Of a DNA stretch of 64,000 nt, positions 1 through 9,759 are shown piece after piece. The stretch lies in the NCBI GenBank assembly GCA_049999805.1, contig JBNGIO010005800.1:1-64000 (forward strand), written 5' to 3'. A model generated the notes under the pieces. The model was given only the letters and a program-made list of their open reading frames with translations, did no database searches and was not told where the DNA came from. Position 1 is the first letter of the stretch. Each line of letters starts with the position of its first letter. Made by a program: the position numbers and the translations under genes. The stretch is from Folioceros fuciformis. Its lineage: Eukaryota > Anthocerotophyta > Anthocerotopsida > Anthocerotales.

Positions 1-2119
1 CTGCAATTGTCTCTTCGACATCCAGTCTCACTGGAATTTCAGGCCTGAGACTCCCAAGGAAGGAGGTAAAATTGGGTGACCACATTAACTCATTTGCCCA
101 ACATTGTTAGCATTTCCAATTTCACTTGTTCTGCCATCTTAGCTGTTTTGTTCTGCTGCCTGTGTCGGTGAACAATGCACTCCAGACAGTTTGTGGGTTG
201 CTGATAAATCTGACCTACAGGTGGGACAGAAAGTGCTGACAATGCTAATTTGTTTGCAAGTAGGTGCGGTTTAAGGATCAAGAGGAACTTTGTATCGAGT
301 GCTAGAAGGTGAGTATCTAAACTCATCAGCTGTGCTGCAATCTTAGACATAGAGTGAATTAAGACCTGAAGTTTGCTCACAACAATATTTTCTCTCTTGT
401 GTTTCGCTCTGTGCTCTTTTGAGTATTGTGGACCCTTGTGTTGATTTTGGACAAAAGATCTTGAATGACGTCTGCCGTGCCTGACCTGAACAGGTGGTGA
501 ATGCCCATAGACTCTGCAATGCTGGCACAAGACTGGACGCGGAGAAAGGGACGGCAGTTGGGTATATTTCTTGCTTGTCGCACCTGAACCCTCAAAATGT
601 GCAACCTCCCTGTTTTGATTGGTGACACCGAAGTTGATGGTCTACAGGTTGCGACTGGATTGGTTCCTCCTGGGCTCTCTTCATCTGAATTGTAGATTGT
701 GACTCAGACGATCGATGCAGGGCTCCATTCGAACCAACTCTCGCAAGAGCAAGAAAAACACCCGATTGCTATCGCATCTCCGCCTCCATCAGCGCCCTGA
801 TCCCGTGCGCTTCAACATTTGCTCGCGCTGCTCTGATACCAAGACAAAATAGTAGGGAATCGCATCAGATTAAAATGGATTGTACATTAGCGCTCTGCCA
901 GCAGTCTCTTGTGTATGCAAACTATGACAGACACGTCCTTGGTGCCTGCTGACCTCGTGGTGGTTAGGTCGGCAGATAGGTAACGACTTAACGCTTCAAA
1001 TCTCGTATCGTTTATACTTAACTAACTACGCTACTCTATCGTGCTGCTCTTCAACTGTCCTCCCCACGGTTCCCCTTCCCCACCCGGACTCGCAGTTACC
1101 ATCCTGCTGGTGACCAACCCTTGACAGCCCAACTAATACGAGTGGAAGATCCGAGAGGCCCATGAGCACCACCATTCATCCCTGAACTGATTGTGCCCTC
1201 GACCTCTTCAAGCGCGTGCAAGCTGCCATCACCAGTGAGCAAAGCAATTAAGAATGAAATCCAGTTGCACTCCAGCAAAATTGCTGTTGTCATCAACTCA
1301 GACTCGTTTGAGCAAGATCCAATGCAACCACTGCTACTCAAAGCCGGGCCGGCTCGTCCACCCTTCCTTCTGAGTCACGCAGACCAGCCAGCAAGGCATT
1401 CACAGGTCCTGGAGGCATGGAACGTCGTCAGACATAGATTTCCGCTCCGGGTCTGCACCCGGCGGCTTGTTTGCTTGGCCACGGTAGATTCCTTTCAAGC
1501 CAGCCCACACGCATTCTGCTTCCCTTGGGAGACACCCACGCCTTCCGGCTTGAGAGGGCTTCCCAGCCCGAGTTTTGTTCACGTGTCTTGGTTTTTTTAA
1601 TCCTTTCTCTTGGGATGCAAAAACTAAGACTTAAGTGTAACTTTGTCAATTAACCATTACTTGGGCACTCAGATTTAGTTATGGTATAGTAATGTTGAGT
1701 AATTAAGTATTGTTATCATAATGCTGCAACTTAGAAGTTTGTACAAGAACCACTTTCATCATTTCTCATCGTTCCTCAGCTAAAAAAATAACTTCACCAT
1801 TTTCAAACCATTGAAAGTTCAATGACCAACTACACCACCTCTAGACTTGTAGTACAAAATTGATGAGATTAAGATTCATGTAAAGCATAAAATGACATCA
1901 TAATTTCCCCAATGAACCCGGGATGAGATTAGTATTCATGTATTGCAAACAACACTCTAGAAGTGAAGAGAACTTCAAGCAACAATAGGAAGACTTTTAC
2001 ACACACAAACCCTTTCAAATGAGACTACTTCAAAAATTTTTAAGAATCTCAATATTTCTCGACCAAACTGTAACAGAAAGGGAAAGCTTCCCACATACAT
2101 GCATGGGCTACATTTGGAA
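1..2119. other. Region without a recognisable gene
   Basis: I see no supported gene here. A minus-strand frame at about 90-530 (no ATG start) contains a short Cys/His stretch followed by Ser/Leu-rich sequence; it could be a retroelement relic, but nothing identifies it. Frames on both strands around 1096-1650 have no family signature. From about 1620 the sequence becomes AT-rich and simple. Confidence 0.5.
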
Positions 2120-2324
2120 AGACAGACAAGAGAATCTTAAGCATCCACTTCTAGAATTGAAGACAGACAAGAGAATCTCAAGCATCCACTTCTGGGCTTG
2201 AAGACAGACAAGAGAATCTCAAGCATTCACTTCTTGACTTGAAGACACAAGAGAATCTCAAGCATCCACTTCTGGACTTGAAGATAGACAAGAGAATCTC
2301 AAGCATCCACTTCTGGACTTGAAG
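2120..2324. repeat. 41-bp minisatellite, five copies
   Basis: Five head-to-tail copies of a unit beginning AGACAGACAAGAGAATCT, starting at 2120, 2161, 2202, 2243 and about 2282. The period is 41 bp; the fourth copy is 2 bp shorter. Copies differ by only a few substitutions. Short frames on both strands translate the repeat into repetitive peptides and are not genes. Confidence 0.95.
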
Positions 2325-2859
2325 TACAAAGGTATGAATGAAATTTTCATGCCAACATATATGAAAAAGGAAAAGAAAGCTCACGCATCAAGCTGTCTTG
2401 ACACTTTTCAAACATAAAGTTTCCAAGAAAGGAAGCTCAAGCATCAAGCCGGTTGACCAAGTCCATCTCCACGTTGAGATGACCGCAGCTGCAGGAAGCC
2501 TTCATTTCGTGATCTAACAGCAAGCTGGTGGAAAATTTCGATTTGTCAGGAGGCTACAGCTTTTGGAGCACTGGAAGCTACAGTTCAGATTATTCCAGAG
2601 AGTTTTTGCACGAACCCGACGACAACTCAGAACGGTCGTGAGCACTCAATCTGGGTTTTGATTTCGTCGTGTGATTGCCTGCTTAGTCCTTCCTGCTTAG
2701 CGAATGCTGCCGCAAGGTTGGTCATTGCTTGGGCTGAGCAACAATCCAATCGGCCTTCCTCACCTTATTTCCCACCATTCGTTGGCACCCAGTAGCCATG
2801 CCATGACTAGTGGTTGGAGACCAGCAACTCCTGATGCATATCCTTTCCTGCCCCACAAA

Positions 2860-3320
2860 CAAACATTACAGAGAAGGGTGCGCGACATGGTGGACCACCA
2901 GCGCCTCCACTTCTTCATCTATCCTTACAACATTAACTATCCTGTGACTCAATGGTTCCTGGCTGCCTGTGGTTTCATCCTACTAGCCGTGGTCCGTTTT
3001 TGTCCAATTGCTTGAGCTCCGACCTGCCCCACAGATTACTATTACATACTATTAGATACGTGTCCCATATGGTCCACCAGGGCCTCTACCATCGTAGTCA
3101 TCTATCCTTGGAACAGTGAATTCCTAGCCTGCTGGTGGCTGGCTTGTGTGACTTGAACCTGCTGGCCGTGGTCCAGATTGGGCTGCCCTCCTGCCCCACA
3201 GATAGATACCACAATTGCATACAGAAGGGTGCCCCATATGGTCCACCAGCGCATCGGATTCCCCTTAGTAGTACTCATCTATGATTCCTTGGAAAAGTCC
3301 TGCACCCTGTCAGGTAGGTC
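2860..3320. repeat. Degenerate tandem triplication, about 155-180 bp unit
   Basis: Three diverged units start near 2878, 3060 and 3228. Each carries, in order, a 'catatggtccaccag'-like block, a 'tcatctat' block, a 'ctgctggccgtggtcc'-like block and a 'gccccaca' block; the third is truncated. The 103-codon open frame at 2704-3015 overlaps the first unit and is probably chance. Confidence 0.65.
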
Positions 3321-3608
3321 CTGGTTACAAGCGTAGACATGGATCTATCTATGGCATACCAAAGGGGACACTCTCTCAATATATATTTTTTAATGCTTTC
3401 CCATGGGGTATCTACCAGAATATTTATTTTTGATGCTTATATTTTTCCTGACCAAATCGGACTCCGCACAAAGGGGACACGAAAAAAATACACCACAACT
3501 CCAGAACTCCAAGGAAACCTCCGGATGAGCTACCGAGAAGGCATGGAGAGATGTCCTAGCTTGGAGAGATATGACTTGGGCTGGGCGAGCCGAAGTGTCC
3601 GTTAAAGA

Positions 3609-3726
3609 CATGATAGCTGCTTGATTATCAATGAAAATTGTAACTGACGAAATCCTTGGGATGGAAGCATGATAGCTGCTTGATTATCAATGAAAATTGT
3701 AACTGACGAAATCCTGGGGATGGAAG
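3609..3726. repeat. 59-bp tandem duplication inside the LINE relic
   Basis: Two adjacent, almost identical 59-bp copies start at 3609 and 3668, each beginning CATGATAGCTGCTTGATTAT. The duplication lies in the RNase H-like part of the LINE and repeats the residues around the FIDNQAA motif, so it arose after insertion or during decay. Confidence 0.95.
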
Positions 3727-4018
3727 CAAAGAGGGTGGGCAAGCATGAAATTGCTTTGACCACAGAGAGGAGTTCTGCCTCATAAACCCCATAGTATGTT
3801 TCTAAACCAAAAGATAATTGATGGACAATATCCCCTTTGAAGTAGAAAATAGCCGCGCCCCCGGCATGACCATCCAGAAGAAAACCATCAATGTAAATGA
3901 CAAGGGCATCAAGAGTCAAAAGATGTAGGGAATGTGAGGCAGTAGCAGAAGTGGGTGATTGAAAAATTACGATGGTTGTGGGTAAAGAAAGAGGAGAGGC
4001 CCAGGGAGAGACGAGAAC

Positions 4019-4118
4019 NNNNNNNNNNNNNNNNNNNNNNNNNNNNNNNNNNNNNNNNNNNNNNNNNNNNNNNNNNNNNNNNNNNNNNNNNNNNNNNNNN
4101 NNNNNNNNNNNNNNNNNN
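4019..4118. other. Assembly gap of 100 N
   Basis: Exactly 100 N, the size usually used for a gap of unknown length. It lies inside the LINE relic. Confidence 0.99.
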
Positions 4119-5337
4119 TCGAGGAAAAATAGTCTCAATGGCAGTGGAGGTGGGCAATCCTAAAGTGGAGTCAGAGTACTAGGGGAAAGGAGTGTGAGGC
4201 AACTGCGGATAGCATTGTGGTAGCGTTTTTTGTAGTTAGTCGTAGGAAGAAAGACTTGATGGATGGGGTGAGAGGGAGGGCAAGAGACGTTGCGGAGGAG
4301 AGAATGAAGAGAATGGCATTGGAGGCACAACTCCGTGGGCAGAAGAAAAGCTTCAAATTCCAGTGCATTAGTGGAGGTAGTTCGAAACGCACCAGTAATG
4401 GCCCTACAGGCTAGACGTTAGACCCATTGGAGGTGTTGAATGTGTGTACAACCTCCGTTGAACCAGACATTGCAGCCGTAATCGAGCTTGGGCAAGACAA
4501 CACTGATGTATAATTGTCGAAGAAGCTTGGCATTGAGGCCCCAAACTGAATTCCCAAGAGAGATTATAGCTGACAAAGTACGCATGCGTGTTCAAAGTTA
4601 ACTTGGAATCCAAATAGAAGCCCAAAAACCTAATACACTCGGAGGGAGTGATAAGGGAACCATCGGGTAACGAAAGAGTACATTCCTTTGTTGATTCCTT
4701 ACGCTTCAGGGAAAAATGAATAAGTTCAAACTTGTTAGAATCGAACTCCACGAGGTGTGTGGAGGCCCACTCCGATGCCACACGAAGCATAGCCTGAAGT
4801 TTTTTTGTAGACTTTTTGCATGAAGGAGTGGTGACATATGCCCCCGTGTCATTAATCCTTCCTGTGCCACCGCCCATGGTTTGAAGTTGAGTGATGAGAT
4901 CAAAAGTGAAGAATAGTAAAAGAATAGGCGAGATTGGCGAACCCTAGGGTAACCTAAAACTGATGGGAGCAAGAGTGTCATATTGACCATCCAGGCAAAG
5001 TGACGTCGTCCGTTGAGACAGAAAGTGGAAGACCCAATGGATCAGCGGAGTTGGAAGGCCTTTCTGGAGTTGGATCCATAGTAGGAAGGGGAGAGGGGGC
5101 CTGAGCGCATGAACTTGCATGAGCATATAGCTGCATATACCTAGCAGATGGGGGAAGGTGTGTGCATCAGAAGGTAGAAGGCATGCGAAACCCTAAATCC
5201 TGAATGGACGACGAGAGATTTGGCTAGGGTGTTGGGAGGTTTTTTTTCAATCCGAGGAAACGTGTTTCAAGTGGCTTCCACACAAGTTTTTTTCGAATGC
5301 ATCTATCAATTGTCCGGTTTGGTTTTAGCCCTCAAAC

Positions 5338-5435
5338 TCGCGTATGTGCCAAAGGGGACGCATAACCCGTGTGTTTGTGAAAAAACCTAGAGAGAGGGGG
5401 CGTGTCCCCATTGGTATGCCATATCTGCCTGCCCA
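5338..5435. repeat. Small MITE-like hairpin, about 95 bp
   Basis: TATGTGCCAAAGGGGACGC near the left end and GCGTGTCCCCATTGGTATGC near the right end are imperfect inverted copies. Both resemble the termini of the surrounding element (TATGGCATACCAAAGGGGAC). This looks like a short internally deleted relative nested in the larger one. Confidence 0.55.
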
Positions 5436-5488
5436 TAACTCGACTTGTTGCGTACCATCCCATGTGTCTCGTTCGTCTAATACATGCA

Positions 5489-5498
5489 NNNNNNNNNN
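5489..5498. other. Assembly gap of 10 N flanked by identical sequence
   Basis: Ten N. The 26 bases before the gap (TGTGTCTCGTTCG through ATACATGCA) recur immediately after it. This is either a tandem repeat or two contig ends that overlap but were not merged. Confidence 0.95.
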
Positions 5499-5703
5499 TG
5501 TGTCTCGTTCGTCTAATACATGCATATAGTATGCTTGGGAACTTCGTGGGCAACAACGATGTTATCTGGGCTCTGTTCTGCCGAGAACTTGACTTGTTGC
5601 GTACCATCCCATGTGTCTCGTCCATCTAATACATGCATGCATGTAGTATGCTTGGGAACTTTTTGGGCAACAACGACATTATCTGGGCTCTGTTCGTTGC
5701 TCA

Positions 5704-5885
5704 GTATGGCATAGACCTCTTCGATCAAAGTTGCTCCGTATGGCATAGACCTCTTCTATCAAAGTTGCTCCGTATGGCATACCACTCTTCTGTCAAAGTT
5801 GCTCAGTATGGCATAGACCTCTTCGATCAAAGTTGCTCCGTATGGCATAGACCTCTTCTATCAAAGTTGCTCCGTATGGCATACC
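5704..5885. repeat. 34-bp minisatellite, five copies, with a 102-bp higher-order pattern
   Basis: Five copies plus a partial one of a 34-bp unit starting GTATGGCATAGACCTCTTC. Copy 1 equals copy 4 and copy 2 equals copy 5, with copy 3 different, so the array also repeats every 102 bp. The unit shares GTATGGCATA with the termini of the surrounding element, from which it probably grew. Confidence 0.9.
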
Positions 5886-5988
5886 AAAGGGCATCAAAAG
5901 GAAAAATATAGGCATCAAAAGGGAATATTCGGATAATACCCGTGGAAACCTTATGTAGTGAGAGAGTGTCCCCTTTGATATGCCATAG

Positions 5989-7799
5989 CTCCGCCCTACT
6001 CGATCATTTCCTTCAAAGCGTGCGCAGCCAGTGGGCGACATTGACTTGTCATTGTTTACGGAAAGATCTAGACTTACATGTCAGAAAGTGACAGTGACGT
6101 GTAGACTTGACTGTACACAACCTGACCGTCTAGGAAGGCTTGCAAAGCAAGCTAGGCATGGCCGAGGAGCGGCGTTGGGCACGCCACTTTTCACGGCGTT
6201 CACAGTTCACGGCCTGGCCTGTGCACAGTAGCGCAGCTGCTGCTGGTTCACTTGCGTGCATACGGCATTGGGTGTTGCTCATGCATCGTATTATGATCAG
6301 TTTGCTGGAAAGGAGAGTCGATGACCAGCTCCAACTCTAGATCTCTTCGGTTCCCCATTGACAGGCCCAGGTCTGTTGAATTTTCTGGCAGACAAAAGAG
6401 ATAGTCTGGGCAAGAGCTTGGGCTTCTCAAGCTGGAACGCGAGCGAGGATACCCCGTGAGATTGGACACGGGTTGTTCTGTACCTTCGAGTTTGCTTTCC
6501 ACAGGCTCGATCTTTCGTCGTCCACTCTGACGGCGTGGTATGGGGTGCTGAGCACGCCATTCAATCACTTGCTGCCACAACAAGATCTGGGCAGTCGAGA
6601 GCTGGAGCGGTCTGATTGCAATTCCACTTTGTTCCTCCCCATGGCCAAACTTCCCAGCTCCAGTACCTAAATGCGGGCGGGACCGCATGGTGTAATTATC
6701 TCATCCACAGGTTCGAGGGACTGTGGGAGCTGGTTGCTTTCCCTCTTCCAAACAGTGAATGGGAAGGAGACGACGATTATGAGCCATTCATCACTGAAAG
6801 AGTGGGCCCAACTCAAGACCGTGGACCTGTCTCGTGATTCCTTGGTTGAAAAGATCCCCAGTTTGAAGAGACTTACACGTCTCACCCAACTCTCTGTCGG
6901 CAGGAAGCACCTGATCAGCTGGTATGTTCCCACAGCACCGCTACCCAATCTGCCATACCTGACACTGTCGCGAACCTCACGGATGCCCTCTTCCAGATGT
7001 CCGCTCCAAAGCAGGTGAACGTTCCCAGGAACATAAGCGTCAAGCCCAAGTTTCTTCTTGTCTGCGATCTGCCATGGAACGGTCTGCAGGCCCCCTACCA
7101 TCCGGGTTGACGAATGTAATGTGGCGTACCCGGTCCTGTCTAACACGACTTCTCAGGCCCTAGAGAGATGCTCGTACTTCCCTCTCAAAGTCGGGACGGA
7201 TGGGTGGATCTGCGTGGAAAAGAGTTGAATGGCAGCATTTCTGCCAGTTCGCTATATTAAGGCTCAATGTGTGAACATGTCCAGGAATTCTTCGGTCGCC
7301 AACATAACGACTATACCGGGACACTTGCACTTTCCATCATAGCTCGAGATTTGTGTTTTTCAGCATAAGCTCGGGTGGGTGTACATGCCTCCCGCCGATG
7401 CAGGAGGTAGATTTGGGGTTTTCTTCACAGCTCGGGTGGGGTATTCGATGCACAAGGCACTATCCTTCTCGCTCAAGAATGCTTGGTGCTGTAGTAAGCA
7501 GTAAGCTGCCCCTCCACCAACTCATCTTGATGATGGACAGGAAGGATCGTGGACGAGGTGGAGATGCCCTACCTCCGTCTTCAATGAACCCGAACGAAAA
7601 CATCCAGCAATGCCAGGTGGGTGCCTACAGCATTCCTGCTCACACCCTTCTGCATCCATGCTGCACCTCAAGTCCTGTATTTCTGAAGAGTCTGAACACC
7701 AGGTGCCAAGCAAGTCTTTGCAAAATGATCCGAGCAGTTGTCCACATCTGCGGTGTTGCCCAAGCTTCTAAGATACTGAAGACATCGAATGCCATGACG
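5989..7799. other. Region without an assigned gene; possible LRR fragment near 6.7-7.0 kb
   Basis: On plus, a frame between about 6700 and 7018 reads like leucine-rich repeat sequence (LKTVDLSRDSLVEKIPSL, LTRLTQLSVG). It has no start, no flanking NB-ARC or kinase domain and stops soon after, so it may be a resistance-gene relic or chance. The part after about 7350 probably contains the 3' untranslated region of the minus-strand ALS3-like gene. Confidence 0.35.
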
Positions 7800-8756
7800 T
7801 CAAGTTTGCAGAGGTAACAATTGCAGAGTTCTGGAGAAGAGAAGTTGGCTGCCCACGATTCCAGCAATAATACAAGAGAGGACCGATGTACCTAGCCCTA
7901 CATTAAGCATTTGAATCTGCAGCTGCACAGCATCCAGAGGAGGTGTGCCCCCAAGGATCATCCCTGTCATGACACCAGGCATAGAGACCAGACCCATGGT
8001 CTTCAGAGCATCGAGCTGAGGAGCCAAGCCCAGGGCCAGAGCTCTCTTCACGTAGGGCTGGATGGCCTGCTGGGGAGTTGCACCCAAGGCGAGGGCAACC
8101 TCAATCTGAGACAGACGGCACCATCTATCACTGAAAAACGCAGGGAGAAGAGGACCATGTACATGCAAGCTGCAGATGAGTGAAGTCCCACAAACCTGCT
8201 TTTCATGGGTGGACACTTCGTGATGGAGGGTATCCAGAGTCATGCCAACCATGATCATGGCCATCCCGAGGAAGTGAGCTACGGCTGGAACAACAAAGCC
8301 CACTGAACGAGGGAACACGTGCAGCGCCACCGTACATGCCACTGGGAACAGCGAACCCAACGTCAAGGACACCACCCCGACCAGATGGCTTTTAGGAAAC
8401 TTGGAAGCTCTTTCACCAACAATATGGCCAGCCACCAGGACCTGTAGAGTCACTCAATGTCATGAAAACCCGGAACAGGAGTTGTCAGCACCTAACAAGG
8501 AAGCTGTCCATCCCATTTGCTTGCTCCAACGCCTCACCATGGCAAGCACGGACAGCGCACTCAACACTCTGCGATCTCCATCCAGCATGTACTTCAAAGA
8601 AGAGGAAAGAATCAGCAGCTGTGCTGTGCTCCGGGCCACGGCCACCTTGATGTCCTCCTCAAGACCTGTCTTCAACATGATGGACACCGTGACAGCCAGA
8701 GCCACTGGCGCGGCACCAGCCACGAAGGAGCTCCAAGCCGAGGGCGACAGCAGCAT
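7800..8756 (-). CDS. ALS3: ALS3/STAR2-like membrane protein (UPF0014 family, FetB-type)
   Basis: This is the membrane subunit of a split bacterial-type ABC transporter. In plants ALS3/STAR2 pairs with the ATPase STAR1 and is needed for aluminium tolerance; bacterial relatives include FetB. Exons are 8756-8538, 8441-8196 and 8105-7800. All introns are phase 0, each with a GT donor and a CAG acceptor. The joined product is 256 aa, close to the family's ~270 aa. The hallmark block IEVALALGATPQQA opens exon 3, followed by LVSMPGVMTGMILGG and AVQLQIQMLN; about seven hydrophobic segments are spread along the protein. I chose the ATG at 8756 because it matches the family N-terminus in length. The frame is open to 8780 but without an ATG, so an upstream exon cannot be excluded. 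Substrate specificity cannot be read from the sequence. Confidence 0.88.
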
Positions 8757-9759
8757 CTGTCGCGCATTCCGTATGGCCACAACCTAATTGTGGTTCCCAC
8801 AAAGGAAGCAGAGTGTCAATCAAGCCCTTCCCGGCCATCCGTACTCATCAGGACCAGAGCCAGACTCCAACACGAAGAATCGACTGTGCAGAACAGACTC
8901 ACCATCGAAGCCTCCACAGCCGATGTCGCCGGTACTAGTGGCACGCATGCCCGATTCCGGCCGCTCGAAGGCCTGCCCCGGGACACCAAAACCTTCCATG
9001 TCACATGGCCTTGCCTCCAAGACGAAGATAGTCTTGCTGCTACAACCGAAGAGCAGGGCCAGGTTGCCACATCCGCCATAGCCGGCCAGAAGTCATTCGC
9101 TTCGGCCAACCGCTTGGTTTGTGAAATTCTTGCTCAAATGCTGAGCGTTGAGACCTCAGATCAGAGTCGTGGAAAGCGGCACATACCCCTCGTCGAATTT
9201 TCCGTCGTTGGTATTGGTAGCCTGTTTGACACATACGTAGCTCGCCTGTACTAATGAGTACCATGTGATGTGATCACTAGGAAAAAGATTAACAGCCTTT
9301 AAGAGTTCATGGCAGTATGCCAAGGTACATGCTAATCCCTTCTCAAGAGCAACTATGGAGACTGGAGGAAGAAATAGCACTTGCAGTTGTGCATCTCCAA
9401 ATGCCAGAGGCCTTCGCAAAATCAGTAAAAGCTGGCTTGACCGACGAGGAGGAGAAGCTCGCGGAGACCACCGAGTTTCCTACACTCGGAAGTGCGAAAC
9501 GAGGGTTTCACGAGGTCATAGTAGAGTCCTCGCGAGCAGAGGAGACAGGCCAGGCTAGCCGATGCCCTAAAACGCTGTTTATTTTAACCTAAGCCTCCAT
9601 GGCCGGCTGCAACCCTTGTACGACCTCCACAAGGGACATTGCAATGAGAAGAGAAGTTCTCTTGCACTGCATCGAAGAGAAGTGAAGGGTTCCTGACCTT
9701 CTTGCTCGTCTTCATCAAAAAGGCGGTAGGCTGGATAGAAGACTGGTCAGTCTGTTCGT
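8757..9759. other. Intergenic region between the ALS3-like and SOBIR1-like genes
   Basis: No supported gene. Open frames here, including a 245-codon plus-strand frame at 8517-9254 that overlaps ALS3-like exon 1 in antisense, lack family signatures. The region should contain the ALS3-like promoter and the 3' end of the receptor kinase transcript, but no clear signal stands out. Confidence 0.5.

Larger units (their letters stand above)
3602..5126 (-). pseudogene. Degenerate non-LTR retrotransposon (LINE): reverse transcriptase and RNase H remains
   Basis: Minus-strand frames read in order as the C-terminal part of a plant LINE ORF2. At about 4850-5126 a reverse-transcriptase palm segment is seen, with WVFHFLSQRT and then a LPQGSP-like turn spread over two frames. 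At 4404-4877 comes the segment after the catalytic site (FDSNKFELIHFS, IRFLGFYLDSKLT). At 3602-3990 there is an RNase H-like segment (YEAELLSVVKAI, TIFIDNQAA). The frames are linked only through frameshifts and stops, and a 100-N gap (4019-4118) cuts between RT and RNase H. It is non-functional. The endonuclease and 5' end are absent, as in typical 5'-truncated copies. Confidence 0.75.
3349..5988. mobile_element. Element with ~100-bp terminal inverted repeats enclosing a LINE relic
   Basis: The ends are inverted copies. Starting at 3349 and, in reverse complement, at 5988, both read CTATGGCATA(C/T)C and agree over 30 nt with one mismatch. After a diverged stretch a second block matches again (TTTTGATGC then TATATTTTTCCT), so the inverted homology covers about 3349-3450 and 5889-5988. 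No target-site duplication is visible and no transposase is encoded. The interior is a broken LINE on the minus strand, a small nested hairpin and a 34-bp minisatellite. It is probably a non-autonomous DNA transposon or foldback element that carries other repeats. The class is not determined. Confidence 0.7.

Noticed and set aside
6671-7018. A disease-resistance-type LRR gene
   Set aside because: Only about two LRR-like lines are visible, with no start, no NB-ARC and no kinase; left as a note in the regional entry.
8517-9254. A 245-codon plus-strand open frame
   Set aside because: It overlaps ALS3-like exon 1 in antisense and shows no recognisable domain.
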